From positions 1-60,030 of the forward strand of contig CAJTSJ010000018.1 of assembly GCA_910578785.1 (NCBI GenBank): a DNA stretch of 60,030 bases. The letters run 5' to 3'. Position 1 is the first letter of the stretch, and every line of letters starts with the position of its first letter. This DNA comes from an uncultured Muribaculum sp. Lineage in GTDB: Bacteria > Bacteroidota > Bacteroidia > Bacteroidales > Muribaculaceae. Below are positions 25,965-35,761 of this stretch, piece after piece. Both the position numbers and the translations under genes were made by a program. The notes below the pieces were generated by a model that saw nothing but the letters and a program-made list of their open reading frames with translations, was not told where the DNA came from and searched no databases.

Positions 25965-28900
25965 TTAATTTTCTGACTTGGTTTGTTGTTGTTCTGCTTC
26001 CTGATTCTCCTTCGGCTCGTCGGCCGCTTTGATAATAAGAAGATCGTCGTCCACTGACTCACGTTCATTGCGGTCGGGCCGGCTTGTAGGTTTTTGCTCC
26101 TTATGCCGCCTCAATTTACGCAGAAATGAGAATATGTTGTCAAAGTCGCGCTTGAACACGATGCCTATACCCTGTGTGGTAAGCGCAGACTTCACATAGT
26201 AGTTCTGGTCGTTGTAGCGGTTGTAGGCTTTCAGGCGTATGTTGCCGGAGCTGTTAAGCAGATATTCGATGTCGAAGTCTCCCACAAACGTGTTGCTGCT
26301 GTTGTTAAGGGAGTTGTCGCGGTAGCCGAAGTTGCCGTTAAACAGCAGGCGGTTGTTGAGCAGATAGCTTGAAAGGGCCACGTCGACCTGCATGTCGCTG
26401 AAGTCGCCGCGGTCGCTGCGTATGTTCGGGGCTATGCTCCAGTTGTTGCTGAGCTGTCCGAGCACGGAACTGAGCTGTGACGACAGTGTGGACGAAGCAA
26501 CCGAAACAAGTTCATTGCCCTTGGTGGTCGAGGCCATGTAGTCGGGCGTATAGAATCGGTTGAGTGTCAGCAGATATATGATTTGCCGGCTCATCTGGTC
26601 GTCGGTGTTCACTATACTGCGCACTTTGCGGTATGTGTCCTGAGTGAGGGTCGGGAACTCGAGGTCGAAACTGATGTTAGGCTGCTGAAGAGGTCCGTCG
26701 ACCTTAAGCAGGGCATGGACGGGAACATTGTTGCTCTTTACATCGCGGTCCTGAAGGAACGATTCGTCAAGGTCGCTCAACGATGCGTTTACGGAATATG
26801 TGGCATCGATGTCAAGCACGGCGTCGAGCGGGTCGCCTTCGAACGTAATTGAACTTTCGGGCTTGATGTTGAACTTCTTGAATATAAGATTCTGAAGGCT
26901 GAAGTGGTACTCGCCCTGAGTCAGACGGTATTTGCCCCGTAGTGTCATCTTGTCGTCCGAGTTGTTGTATTCAAACACGAGGTCGCCGTTGCCTCGGGCA
27001 TTAATCTCATCGCGGGCCACAGGGTCGCTGATGATTGTAAGTTCTCCATTGGTGTTGACGGCACACTCGATTCGGATCTGATAGGTGGAGTGCGACTCCT
27101 GTTGCTGTTTCTCGCGGGCAAACTGCTCTTTCAGGTGCTTTAGGTTTGCGGCGACTGGGTCTTCCACAATCATAAGTAACGACTCTTTGGCTTCGTTCCG
27201 GTCGTTGAAGCTAAGGAACGTGTATTCACTGGCCGCCTCCGAATCCGACAGCACAAATGTGAATTCGGAATTCGGTGCCGTAGTCACGGTGGCGTTAATC
27301 TTTACTAAACCGGGCTGGCCGTCGATGAACACGCTTCCGTTGCAGAATATGCGTCCATACCATATCGGATTGATTGATTCGGTCACGTTGAAGCATTCCA
27401 GATTTTTGGCATCGGTAACCTGGAAGTGGAATGACGGCTCCTTAAAGTAATGATGCTTCACCCAACCGTCAAGCCGGCCGCCGTTGCCGGATTCGTCCTT
27501 CAGCATGACGTTGCCGAATGTTATGTTGCCCGGCGTCAGGTGGATTGAGTCGGTGGTAGTGTAGTATGTATTTGTTACGTCGACTTTTAGTTTCAGGTCT
27601 TCGGCCAATATATCGCCCGTCATGTTTATGTATTTGAACGTGCCGTACAGTCTTGCATCGCCTGATGCATAGCCTTGAACGTCGGATGTGAATGCCTCCA
27701 TGAAGGGTTTCATGAACCCGACGGGCAGATGCTTCGCGCGGAATTGGAAGTCAAGCGAATCGTTTAGCGGATAGATGGCTCCCTTGATATGCGAAGTGTT
27801 GTTTTCTTTGCCTTTGACCGACGCGTTTATCATGACGCCTTTGCTGTCGTTGTCCCAACGGCTTATGATGTCGGCATCGCCGAGCACGCTGAAGTTGTAT
27901 TTGAAACTGTCAACGTGCAGTCCCGGTGTCTCGAGTTTCGGCTGTTTGCTGTAGAGACCTGAGGCGTAGAAATTGCCGGTTGCGATTCCGCCGAACATTG
28001 CGTTGCCGATGTCAAGAGTCTCGAACACATAGTCGAGATTCATGTCGAGAAGTTGCAGGCAAATTCTGTCGTCGGGATTTTCAGACGCTGTTCCGCTGAT
28101 TTTGACATATTGGTTGTCACGGCTTATTTCAAAGTTTTGGATGTCGATACGTTTGTCTACGATGTCGATAGTGGAGGGATGTACATTCCACACGGTGTCG
28201 TTGAAGACCATTTCGGTGGGGTTCAATTTTATAAGCGCGGCCAGACTCGATTTTGAATTTTCGGAGGTGTGTTCCGAGAGATATGCCGACAGATCCAGTC
28301 CTCCTTTGAACTGGCGTGAACGGTCGATGTCCCAGTTGAATTTGGCATTCAGTTGGTCGTTGTGTCCGTCGGCGGTCACCGTTACGGTTGCGTTGCCGTT
28401 TTTGGTCGGATACAGAGTGGAGAAGTCGAGCGAAGTCTTACGGGTATTGCCGTCGGCCTTGAATATGAGCACGGTTTGCTCGATAAACTTGTCTTTTTGC
28501 AACAGATAGGGTGCATCGACGCTCGCCTTCAGCAATTTGGACTTCTCGTCGAGCACGGCTGTGACGGATACGGGGTGGAGAATTTTTATGGGCGATTTGA
28601 AGAAGTCGAGCCATTGCCTTGTGGCGGCGCTTTCTCTGAGTTCAAGCTTCGCACTGATGCTTATGGGGCTTTGGTCGTTATGGCTGTTGCGACGCGCGGT
28701 TTCCGGACGGTGGTGGACCAGAGCCGGGAAGACTTCTTCAAAAATGCCTTTGGCTGCCGGCACGATATCCTTTATTCTGTAATTGCCGTTGATTCGTCCG
28801 TCGACAATGTCGGAGTGTATGAGCATGTAGCGCGGGTTTGTGGTTCCCGAAGCCAGCACCGACAGGTAGTTCATGCTGATGCCTTTTTTCAGCGAATCGG

Positions 28901-30626
28901 AAAATTCGAAGTTGGATATTGCAAGGTGTCCGTCGAGATTCTCGATATCCTTGCCTTTTAGCGCCGATTCAATGCGGGCCGACATCACATATCCTGGATA
29001 TTTGTCGGTAAGGTTAATCCGGTTCAGATTAAGGTGCTTGATGTTTAGATTGGCATTGCATGAATAATTTCCGTCGACTGCCCCAAGCTGGCCGTCGAAG
29101 TCGGCGATCACGTTTTCGTCGTTGATGCTCAGCTCTCCGGTTATTGTCTGTCTGTCGGCTGTAAATGACGTGTTTATATCGGAATATTCATATCCTTTGA
29201 ACGTAATGGCATCAATCAGGGCGTCAATCTTTATCCACTGCAGTTTGCGGTCCATGAGCCCTTTGAAATCCATTCTTAGGCTCGTATTGCCTAAATTTTT
29301 GTCAATCAGGCTTAGGTCAGTATTGCCGATAACCGTGTTGCCTGCAAAATTTCCTTTCAGCCTGTAGACCGAGCCGTCAAGCGTGGTCTGTAGCTTGATG
29401 AAGCCTCCGTTCATATAGTCGACGTCGGTCTTGAACGATGTATGGACAGGCGATGTTCTGGCCGATGCCGTGAGGGTCAGTTGTCCGATGCTGTCGAGTT
29501 TTGTCCAGAGACTTTCCGAACCGATGCTTTTTGACTTGAGGAAGCTTGACAGCTTTATGGCATTGATGTCGGCGCTGATTAGGTCTACGTCCAGATTCAG
29601 GCTGTCGATTGACGGCAGTCCGGAAGCATACAGTCCGTTAACAGTTATCGATGCGGCACCGTCGCTTTCGGCTATCGACACATTGTCTATGGCCAGATTG
29701 TCCACGGACCCTTTGGCTGCGAAAGAGAGGTTAAAGGTCCGGTCGAATTTGTCGAGCAGGGGCAAAAACGGAGACAGGTCGGGTGGATAAATTTTAGTCC
29801 CTTCAAGAAACCTGACATCAAAGGGGATTTTGTCCCAGCTTTTAGACAAGGCTTCCCAGCCTTCGTAGTCGGAATTTATATCGGCAAGTTTCAGGCAGGA
29901 ATGGGGTAGTTGCAGTTTGAAATCAGACAGGCTGATTCCGGAATCGGTCACTGAAGCGGTTCCGCTGATTGATTCGATTGACAGTCCCGAGCGTTCGTCT
30001 AAGGCCAGCCGGCGCAGAATCACGGTGTAGTCGTCGTTGTTGATTCTGGGCACCTGTATGTCGGCGCGTAAGTCACGTATGCCGATGTGGTTACGGTCAA
30101 ATTTCGACTTATCGTATGGCGCGTTGTCGACATTGTAGTCAAGCGAACTTTTTCTGATTACGATATTGTTGATTTTAAGATCGTATATTGTTTCCGGCTT
30201 ATCCTTGTCGTCACTTTTCAGATGGTCGATTATCGGCTGGATGTTCAGTGGAGCTCCTGCCGAATCTCTGTGGATATTGCCGTGCAGGCCGATGATTTCG
30301 GCGTATGATATGATTATTTTTCGTTGAAGAATCAGTTTTCCGAGCCTTATGCCGGCACCGAGTCTGTCGACCTGCAACGCTGTGTCGCCGGGTGCTGTCG
30401 TTATGCTTATGTCGTTAAGCGTAAGTTTGTTGAACGGCGTTATGTTGATTGACCCAATGTTGACGTCGGCCCCTAACAGCTTTGACAGTTCTTCGGCTCC
30501 TTTGTCGCGTACGACACCCTGTACCGACGGCACGGATAAAAGGGCATAAAGTATGGCCGGCACGATGACTATCAGTGCCAGAAACGTTACAATTATGGTT
30601 CGGATTATTTTATACGCCCAATTCAT
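25965..30626 (-). CDS. tamB: Translocation/assembly module protein TamB
   Basis: 1553 residues, one of the longest genes here. An N-terminal membrane anchor (residues about 7-30) is followed by a very long run of beta strands with repeated hydrophobic/Asp patterns, and a C-terminal DUF490 domain (from about residue 1150), with IRIECAVNTNGELTI and VFEYNNSDDKMTLRGKYRL. TamB-like proteins bridge the periplasm and help deliver phospholipids or insert outer-membrane proteins. The extreme C-terminus is charged and Gln/Glu-rich. Bacteroidetes TamB usually lies without a TamA partner beside it, and none is seen here. It is the first gene of a leftward unit with the symporter. Confidence 0.9.
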   Translation of the reverse strand: MNWAYKIIRTIIVTFLALIVIVPAILYALLSVPSVQGVVRDKGAEELSKLLGADVNIGSINITPFNKLTLNDISITTAPGDTALQVDRLGAGIRLGKLILQRKIIISYAEIIGLHGNIHRDSAGAPLNIQPIIDHLKSDDKDKPETIYDLKINNIVIRKSSLDYNVDNAPYDKSKFDRNHIGIRDLRADIQVPRINNDDYTVILRRLALDERSGLSIESISGTASVTDSGISLSDFKLQLPHSCLKLADINSDYEGWEALSKSWDKIPFDVRFLEGTKIYPPDLSPFLPLLDKFDRTFNLSFAAKGSVDNLAIDNVSIAESDGAASITVNGLYASGLPSIDSLNLDVDLISADINAIKLSSFLKSKSIGSESLWTKLDSIGQLTLTASARTSPVHTSFKTDVDYMNGGFIKLQTTLDGSVYRLKGNFAGNTVIGNTDLSLIDKNLGNTSLRMDFKGLMDRKLQWIKIDALIDAITFKGYEYSDINTSFTADRQTITGELSINDENVIADFDGQLGAVDGNYSCNANLNIKHLNLNRINLTDKYPGYVMSARIESALKGKDIENLDGHLAISNFEFSDSLKKGISMNYLSVLASGTTNPRYMLIHSDIVDGRINGNYRIKDIVPAAKGIFEEVFPALVHHRPETARRNSHNDQSPISISAKLELRESAATRQWLDFFKSPIKILHPVSVTAVLDEKSKLLKASVDAPYLLQKDKFIEQTVLIFKADGNTRKTSLDFSTLYPTKNGNATVTVTADGHNDQLNAKFNWDIDRSRQFKGGLDLSAYLSEHTSENSKSSLAALIKLNPTEMVFNDTVWNVHPSTIDIVDKRIDIQNFEISRDNQYVKISGTASENPDDRICLQLLDMNLDYVFETLDIGNAMFGGIATGNFYASGLYSKQPKLETPGLHVDSFKYNFSVLGDADIISRWDNDSKGVMINASVKGKENNTSHIKGAIYPLNDSLDFQFRAKHLPVGFMKPFMEAFTSDVQGYASGDARLYGTFKYINMTGDILAEDLKLKVDVTNTYYTTTDSIHLTPGNITFGNVMLKDESGNGGRLDGWVKHHYFKEPSFHFQVTDAKNLECFNVTESINPIWYGRIFCNGSVFIDGQPGLVKINATVTTAPNSEFTFVLSDSEAASEYTFLSFNDRNEAKESLLMIVEDPVAANLKHLKEQFAREKQQQESHSTYQIRIECAVNTNGELTIISDPVARDEINARGNGDLVFEYNNSDDKMTLRGKYRLTQGEYHFSLQNLIFKKFNIKPESSITFEGDPLDAVLDIDATYSVNASLSDLDESFLQDRDVKSNNVPVHALLKVDGPLQQPNISFDLEFPTLTQDTYRKVRSIVNTDDQMSRQIIYLLTLNRFYTPDYMASTTKGNELVSVASSTLSSQLSSVLGQLSNNWSIAPNIRSDRGDFSDMQVDVALSSYLLNNRLLFNGNFGYRDNSLNNSSNTFVGDFDIEYLLNSSGNIRLKAYNRYNDQNYYVKSALTTQGIGIVFKRDFDNIFSFLRKLRRHKEQKPTSRPDRNERESVDDDLLIIKAADEPKENQEAEQQQTKSEN

Positions 30627-30733
30627 TCTTGCTGGAATTCTCTAAGCAATTACAAATTTAATCACTTTTGTCAAAATAACTCTACTGATGTACTTTAAAA
30701 TGTATGAGCGAGTTATAAAAAGTGTGAGAAAAA

Positions 30734-30770
30734 CATCAGGAGCACCGCCGAAAAGGCGGTGCTCCTGATG
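30734..30770 (-). terminator. Terminator of rpoD
   Basis: A perfect 16-bp stem (30734-30749 with 30755-30770) with a 5-base loop. On the minus strand it is followed by GTTTTT. This is the strongest hairpin in the host part. Confidence 0.88.
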
Positions 30771-30796
30771 TAAGAGGCGATAAACGTAAATGCTGT

Positions 30797-31657
30797 TTAC
30801 TGGCCTAAATATGTCTTGAGCAGTTTGCTCTTTTGTCCTTTGAGGCGTCTGATGGCCTTCTCTTTGATCTGGCGTACGCGTTCGCGGGTCAAGTCGAATT
30901 TTGCACCAATCTCTTCGAGCGTCATCTCCTGGCATCCGATGCCGAAGAACATTTTCAGAATCTCTCGTTCGCGTTCATGGAGCTGTTTGAGTGCACGCTC
31001 CACCTCTTTCGACAGCGACTCCTGTGTCAAAGTGGCGTCGGCCATGGGGGAGTCGTCGTTGGGGAGCACGTCGAGCAGACTGTTGTCCTCGCCTTCTACG
31101 AAAGGAGCATCGACAGAGATGTGACGGCCTTGCACCTTGAGTGTGTCGGCAATCTTCTCGACCGGCACGTCAAGCGCATCGGCAAGCTCTTCGGCTGAAG
31201 GACGGCGTTCGTTTTCTTGCTCGAATTTGGAGAGTGCTTTGCTGATTTTGTTTAGCGAACCAACCTGATTCAATGGCAGACGCACGATTCTCGATTGCTC
31301 GGCAAGTGCCTGAAGGATTGACTGGCGTATCCACCATACGGCGTAGGAAATGAATTTGAATCCACGTGTTTCGTCAAATTTCTGAGCCGCCTTGATAAGT
31401 CCAAGGTTGCCTTCGTTGATTAAGTCGGGGAGCGAGAGTCCCTGATTCTGATACTGTTTAGCTACCGAAACGACAAAACGCAGATTGGCCCTGGTCAGTT
31501 TGTCCAAAGCCGCTTCGTCTCCTTGTCTGATACGTTGAGCCAATTCAACCTCTTCTTCTACAGTTATAAGGTCCTCTCGACCAATCTCTTGTAGATACTT
31601 GTCAAGCGATGCGCTCTCGCGGTTGGTGATTGACTTGGTGATTTTTAATTGTCTCAT
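30797..31657 (-). CDS. rpoD: Primary sigma factor RpoD
   Basis: 286 residues, the short housekeeping sigma typical of Bacteroidetes, lacking the large region 1.1 and non-conserved insert of E. coli sigma-70. Region 1.2 (SLDKYLQEIGRE), region 2 (NLRFVVSVAKQYQNQGL and YAVWWIRQSI), region 3 and region 4 (LTRERVRQIKEKAIRRL) are all present. This sigma recognises TTTG/TAnnTTTG promoters, which are what I find throughout the window. A TAACTTTG box upstream suggests it can transcribe its own gene. Confidence 0.97.
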   Translation of the reverse strand: MRQLKITKSITNRESASLDKYLQEIGREDLITVEEEVELAQRIRQGDEAALDKLTRANLRFVVSVAKQYQNQGLSLPDLINEGNLGLIKAAQKFDETRGFKFISYAVWWIRQSILQALAEQSRIVRLPLNQVGSLNKISKALSKFEQENERRPSAEELADALDVPVEKIADTLKVQGRHISVDAPFVEGEDNSLLDVLPNDDSPMADATLTQESLSKEVERALKQLHEREREILKMFFGIGCQEMTLEEIGAKFDLTRERVRQIKEKAIRRLKGQKSKLLKTYLGQ

Positions 31658-31684
31658 CTGTATTTACACATGATTTTAAGCGTA

Positions 31685-31692
31685 CAAAGTTA
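31685..31692 (-). promoter_or_regulatory. -7 box of rpoD
   Basis: On the minus strand this reads TAACTTTG, 27 bases before the rpoD start. The -33 region is not well matched. The rest of 31693-31856 is AT-rich and holds no gene that I can see. Confidence 0.55.
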
Positions 31693-31856
31693 CGAATTTT
31701 TTCTTTAAATCAGCGACTGTCGGAGGCTTAATTTTCAAGAAATATTCTTTGAGATAACGCAATTATTACAACAAAGGCTCGAACGTTTACATATTTTCAA
31801 CAGTAAATAGCTTCCATTAAGAGATGTTGCCGTGTGCTGTCTAAGCCTGACGGCTT

Positions 31857-32087
31857 TTAATCTGACGGTTGCGATTCCATGATTCTGCGCGCCAGTTCGA
31901 GGTCTTTACGGCGTACGTACAGTCGCGGGTCAATTCCCGGAACTCCAAAGTAGAGGGTCGACATGAGCTGTCCGTTTATTACGCACGGTACGCCGTTGGT
32001 CTCAAGAATGCCTTTTGCTATATATGCGTCGGCTATGTTGGTGTACGAGTCGAATTCGACGAGCTCGTCGGGGTCGTTGTTTGCCAT
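31857..32087 (-). CDS. DUF2007-family small protein
   Basis: 76 residues. The fold is a small alpha/beta domain: YTNIADAYIAKGILETNG followed by VPCVINGQL and LYVRRKDLELARRIM. These match the DUF2007 putative signal-transducing family. No signal peptide. It lies 12 bases after the mltG stop in the same direction, so it is probably co-transcribed. Function unknown. Confidence 0.82.
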   Translation of the reverse strand: MANNDPDELVEFDSYTNIADAYIAKGILETNGVPCVINGQLMSTLYFGVPGIDPRLYVRRKDLELARRIMESQPSD

Positions 32088-32099
32088 TGTTGAAAGCTT

Positions 32100-33125
32100 T
32101 TATTTGATGTTTCGGCGGTTTAACTCCTGTCTGTAACGGGAAGCGTTTCGCTGGTGTGCCGCATAGTCCGAAGTGAAATTATGACGTCCGGAAAAGTCCT
32201 CTTTGGCGCACATGTAGATGTAGTTGTGGGGTTTTGAATCCAGCACGGCATCCAGTGTGGCTGATTCGGGCATGCGTATCGGTCCTGGAGGCAGTCCGGC
32301 AAATTTATACGTGTTGTAGGGTGAAGCGGTGTTCAGGTGGGCGTTTGTGATGCGTTTTATCGAGAAGTCTCCGACAGCGAATTTCACGGTCGGATCGGCT
32401 TGCAACGGCATGCCGCGGTGTATGCGGTTGAGATAGAGTCGGGCCACTGTGCCGCGCTCCTGTCTGCTGTTGGTCTCCTCTTCGGCAATTGATGCGACGG
32501 TTGCTATCTCTACGGGCGTGAGTCCAAGCTTCTTGGCTTTTGCTCGACGTTCCTCGTTCCAGAAGTCATTGCGGTGCTTGAGCAGGGTGTTGATGACTTT
32601 GGCAGGCGAGGCTGTCCAATAGAATTCGTATGTGTCGGGTAGAAAGGCTGCCGTATAGGTCGATTTTTTAAATCCTTTGGCGGGCAGTATTGAATCCATC
32701 GACGAGATGAACTGCAGTGAGTCGAATTCCATGCGCGATGCCACTCTTGATGCCAGCTGGTCGATTGTCCGGATGTTGTTGAATGTCAGCCTTACAGGCG
32801 TCTGTGAGCCTCGTGAAATGGATTTGAACATTTGCAGTGACGTAGTACCCTGTTCGATTTTATATGCTCCATGGGCTTTTGACGGGTCTCCATTGAACCA
32901 TGACCATAATCTTGCCGCATTTTTCCCTGCATCGCCGGCTTTGTCGGTCAGCTCTTTCCGGATATAGTCGGAAGATGCGTTTTTCGGCACATAAATCCAT
33001 GCGGCAGAGTCGCCGTCGTAGCTTGCATAGGCTATATGGCACCAATAGGCATAAGTGGTGGCCGATGCGATTATTATTATGGTGAGTGCGGTCAGCCCCC
33101 ACCTCAATAAGCTTTTTTTGTTCAT
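32100..33125 (-). CDS. mltG: Endolytic transglycosylase MltG
   Basis: 341 residues. An N-terminal transmembrane helix (residues about 8-28) anchors it in the inner membrane. The YceG domain carries the catalytic Glu in ASIAEEETN (E near residue 215) and the conserved RLYLNRIHRGMPLQADPTVKFA and LPPGPIRMPE. It cuts nascent glycan strands during peptidoglycan synthesis. The length is right. Promoter box TATCTTTG lies about 25 bases upstream. Confidence 0.95.
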   Translation of the reverse strand: MNKKSLLRWGLTALTIIIIASATTYAYWCHIAYASYDGDSAAWIYVPKNASSDYIRKELTDKAGDAGKNAARLWSWFNGDPSKAHGAYKIEQGTTSLQMFKSISRGSQTPVRLTFNNIRTIDQLASRVASRMEFDSLQFISSMDSILPAKGFKKSTYTAAFLPDTYEFYWTASPAKVINTLLKHRNDFWNEERRAKAKKLGLTPVEIATVASIAEEETNSRQERGTVARLYLNRIHRGMPLQADPTVKFAVGDFSIKRITNAHLNTASPYNTYKFAGLPPGPIRMPESATLDAVLDSKPHNYIYMCAKEDFSGRHNFTSDYAAHQRNASRYRQELNRRNIK

Positions 33126-33148
33126 TGTCGGATGTCGTTTATATGTTA

Positions 33149-33156
33149 CAAAGATA
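33149..33156 (-). promoter_or_regulatory. -7 box of mltG
   Basis: Minus-strand TATCTTTG, 24 bases before the mltG start. No clear -33 element. Confidence 0.5.
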
Positions 33157-33217
33157 ACGATTATTGCTTAGTTGTAAAAATTCATCTGGCATATTCTTTT
33201 TTGTAACGTTTGTTTGT

Positions 33218-33225
33218 TAACTTTG
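33218..33225 (+). promoter_or_regulatory. -7 box of fbp
   Basis: TAACTTTG preceded by T-rich sequence; 70 bases before the fbp start, leaving a leader of about 60 bases. Confidence 0.5.
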
Positions 33226-33294
33226 TGGGAATATAGGGACGGCCATGGCAAAAAGGCCGTCTGGAAGAACAAGAACTATCCGTAAATATAAAAT

Positions 33295-35298
33295 ATGACT
33301 ACGCAGAAATCCAAAATTACGCCTCAGAAGATTGAAAGCGATCGTCGAGTCCTCGAACTTTTGTCGCAGACATTCAACAATGTTACGGCCGCAAGTACGG
33401 AGATCATCAATCTGGAAGCGATACTGAACCTGCCTAAAGGCACGGAGCACTTTGTGGCTGATCTCCACGGTGAGCACGAGGCTTTCAGGCATATACTTAA
33501 AAATGCGTCAGGAAACATCCGCCGAAAAGTGACGGAACTTTTCGGCAATTCGATGAGAGAACAGGACATTAAGTCGCTGTGTACGCTGATTTACTATCCT
33601 GAGCGTAAACTCGAATATCAGAAGGCGGAAGAGACCGACCTTGAGGATTTTTATAACATCACGCTTCATCGGTTGATACGCGTATGCCAGACTGTCTCGT
33701 CGAAGTATACCCGCTCGAAAGTGCGCAAGGCATTGCCGAAGGAGTTCGCCTATATAATCGAAGAGCTTCTCCACGAGTCGCCGTCCGACGACGATAAGCA
33801 TGCCTATTTCAGCCGTATCATAGAGACCATAATATCTACCGGACAGGCTGATGAGTTCATCATAGCGCTGTGTAATGTCATACAGCGCCTGAGCATCGAT
33901 CAGCTCCACGTGCTCGGCGATGTGTTTGACCGTGGCCCCGGGGCGCATATTATTATGGACACCTTGTGTGAATATGACAAATTTGACATGCAGTGGGGCA
34001 ACCACGACGCACTGTGGATGGGGGCCGCCGCCGGAAACAATGCATGTATAGCCAATGTGCTTCGTCTGTCGTTGCGCTACGGCAATATGGCCACGCTTGA
34101 AGACGGTTATGGTATAAATCTTGTGCCGTTGGCAACATTCGCCATGGAGACTTATGGCGCTGACCCGTGTGAGAATTTCGGACCCAAGGTCGACTCCGAC
34201 AATCCCGATTACGATGAAAAGACCCGCCGTCTGCTCGGACAGATGCACAAGGCCATAAGCATAATACAGTTCAAGCTTGAAGCCGGACTCATCGACAAGC
34301 ACGGACAGTGGGGCATGGCAGACCGAAAACTGCTTGAATACATCGACCGTGACAGGGGTGTGTTTGTCTACAACGGCAAGGAATATGAAATGACCGACTC
34401 GCATTTCCCTACCATCGACCCTGAAAATCCGTATGCGCTGACGCCTGAAGAAAAGGACCTCGTGGATAGGCTTCACCATTCATTCCAGGTGAGCGACAAA
34501 CTGAAGAAGCATGTACAGTGCATGTTTACACATGGATGCATGTACGGCATATACAATTCCAACTTGCTATTCCACGCTTCGCTTCCGCTTAATTCCGACG
34601 GTTCGCTGAAGGAAGTGGATGTCTATGGGGTCAAATACAGCGGCAGGGAATTGATGCACCGCATAGGGATGCTTATGCGTTCGGCATTTAATTCCGACAC
34701 GGCTGATGCTGAGCGCGATTACGCCATAGACTATTACTGGTATTTGTGGTGTGGACCGGATTCTCCGCTGTTTGACAAGTCAAAGATGGCTACGTTTGAA
34801 CGCTATTTCCTTAAGGACAAGGAGATGCATTATGAAGAAAAGGGCTACTATTATAAATTGCGAAATGACGAGGCTGTGTGCGATATGATACTTGATGCAT
34901 TCGGAGTGGAAGGCGAACACCGGCATATCATAAACGGCCATGTGCCCGTGCGTATCAATAAAGGGGAGACACCCATACGCGCCAACGGCAAACTGATGGT
35001 TATCGACGGTGGGTTTGCAAAAGCCTACCACAACACCACAGGCATTGCCGGATATACTCTCGTATATCATAGCCGAGGCTTTCAGCTTGTACAGCATGAG
35101 CCGTTTATGTCAATGGAAGAGGCTATAAGCACCGGTTCGGACATCAAGAGCACCACTCAGATTGTCGAACTCAGCTCCAAACGGATGAGAGTACGCGACA
35201 CGGATCAGGGACGTCTGCTTATGTCGCAGATAGAAGAGCTTTCCGAACTGCTGTATGCCTATCGCCACGGCATCATCAAAGAGCACGCAGTGAAATAG
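33295..35298 (+). CDS. fbp: Fructose-1,6-bisphosphatase, class III
   Basis: 667 residues, the Firmicutes/Bacteroidetes type of gluconeogenic FBPase. It is a metallophosphatase: VADLHGEHEAF, LGDVFDRGPGAH (GDxxDRG) and MQWGNHDALWMGA (GNHD) give the metal site. HGCMYG, then NGHVPVRINKGE and VIDGGFAKAYHNTTGIAGYTL, complete the family pattern. The length is normal. It is a single-gene unit that ends 153 bases before tRNA-Ser. Confidence 0.96.
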   Translation: MTTQKSKITPQKIESDRRVLELLSQTFNNVTAASTEIINLEAILNLPKGTEHFVADLHGEHEAFRHILKNASGNIRRKVTELFGNSMREQDIKSLCTLIYYPERKLEYQKAEETDLEDFYNITLHRLIRVCQTVSSKYTRSKVRKALPKEFAYIIEELLHESPSDDDKHAYFSRIIETIISTGQADEFIIALCNVIQRLSIDQLHVLGDVFDRGPGAHIIMDTLCEYDKFDMQWGNHDALWMGAAAGNNACIANVLRLSLRYGNMATLEDGYGINLVPLATFAMETYGADPCENFGPKVDSDNPDYDEKTRRLLGQMHKAISIIQFKLEAGLIDKHGQWGMADRKLLEYIDRDRGVFVYNGKEYEMTDSHFPTIDPENPYALTPEEKDLVDRLHHSFQVSDKLKKHVQCMFTHGCMYGIYNSNLLFHASLPLNSDGSLKEVDVYGVKYSGRELMHRIGMLMRSAFNSDTADAERDYAIDYYWYLWCGPDSPLFDKSKMATFERYFLKDKEMHYEEKGYYYKLRNDEAVCDMILDAFGVEGEHRHIINGHVPVRINKGETPIRANGKLMVIDGGFAKAYHNTTGIAGYTLVYHSRGFQLVQHEPFMSMEEAISTGSDIKSTTQIVELSSKRMRVRDTDQGRLLMSQIEELSELLYAYRHGIIKEHAVK

Positions 35299-35451
35299 CT
35301 AAATACATGCTGATATCAGTATTTTAAGAATGATATAGACGGTTTTGTAGTTAAAATTTTTGCCGACAATTATATTTATTCAAATATTATTTCTAACTTT
35401 GCACTCGTTAAAACGAAGTTCAGTTCACAAGGCTTCGATATTTGACGACTT

Positions 35452-35539
35452 GGAGTGATGCTCGAGTGGTTGAAGAGGCACGCCTGGAAAGCGTGTAAAC
35501 GCCAAAAGCGTTTCGGGGGTTCGAATCCCCCTCACTCCG
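35452..35539 (+). tRNA. tRNA-Ser (GGA)
   Basis: The acceptor GGAGTGA (35452-35458) pairs with TCACTCC (35532-35538). The anticodon stem CACGC/GCGTG encloses the loop CTGGAAA, with anticodon GGA at 35486-35488. A long variable arm (AACGCCAAAAGCGTT) and T-arm GGGGGTTCGAATCCCCC confirm a class II serine tRNA. No CCA is encoded. It borders the prophage integrase, so its 3' end is the probable attachment site, but the matching right-hand copy is outside the window. Confidence 0.95.
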
Positions 35540-35549
35540 CAGATAAGGT

Positions 35550-35595
35550 CTTGAAAATCAGTTGGATAATGATTGGTTTTCAAGGCTATTTTTTA
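35550..35595 (+). terminator. Terminator after tRNA-Ser
   Basis: CTTGAAAA (from 35550) pairs with TTTTCAAG (ending 35584), followed by ATTTTTTA. It would end the tRNA transcript just before the prophage. Confidence 0.65.
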
Positions 35596-35672
35596 TGTCT
35601 ATTAAATATCTTTATCTCTTTTTAATCTTGTCTACATGTCCATTTTTATCCATTTTTGTCTAATTTTGTGCG

Positions 35673-35720
35673 AAATGTTTCAGCTGCTGAAACATTTTTG
35701 CTGAAACATAGCTGAAACAT
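35673..35720. repeat. GCTGAAACAT repeat cluster upstream of int
   Basis: A perfect inverted repeat (12-base arms 35673-35684 and 35686-35697, one base between) is followed by two more direct copies of GCTGAAACAT at 35700-35709 and 35711-35720. In all there are three direct copies and one inverted copy in 46 bp, 41 bases before the integrase ATG. This layout fits integrase arm-type sites or an operator that controls int. Confidence 0.8.
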
Positions 35721-35761
35721 GCTTAAATAATCATTAGCTAAAAGATACAAAGTTTAACAAG

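Noticed and set aside
28353..28961. 202-codon plus-strand frame in tamB
   Set aside because: Shadow of tamB; no promoter and no recognisable domain.
33508..34479. 323-codon antisense frame in fbp
   Set aside because: Antisense to conserved metallophosphatase motifs; typical of GC-skewed codon shadows.
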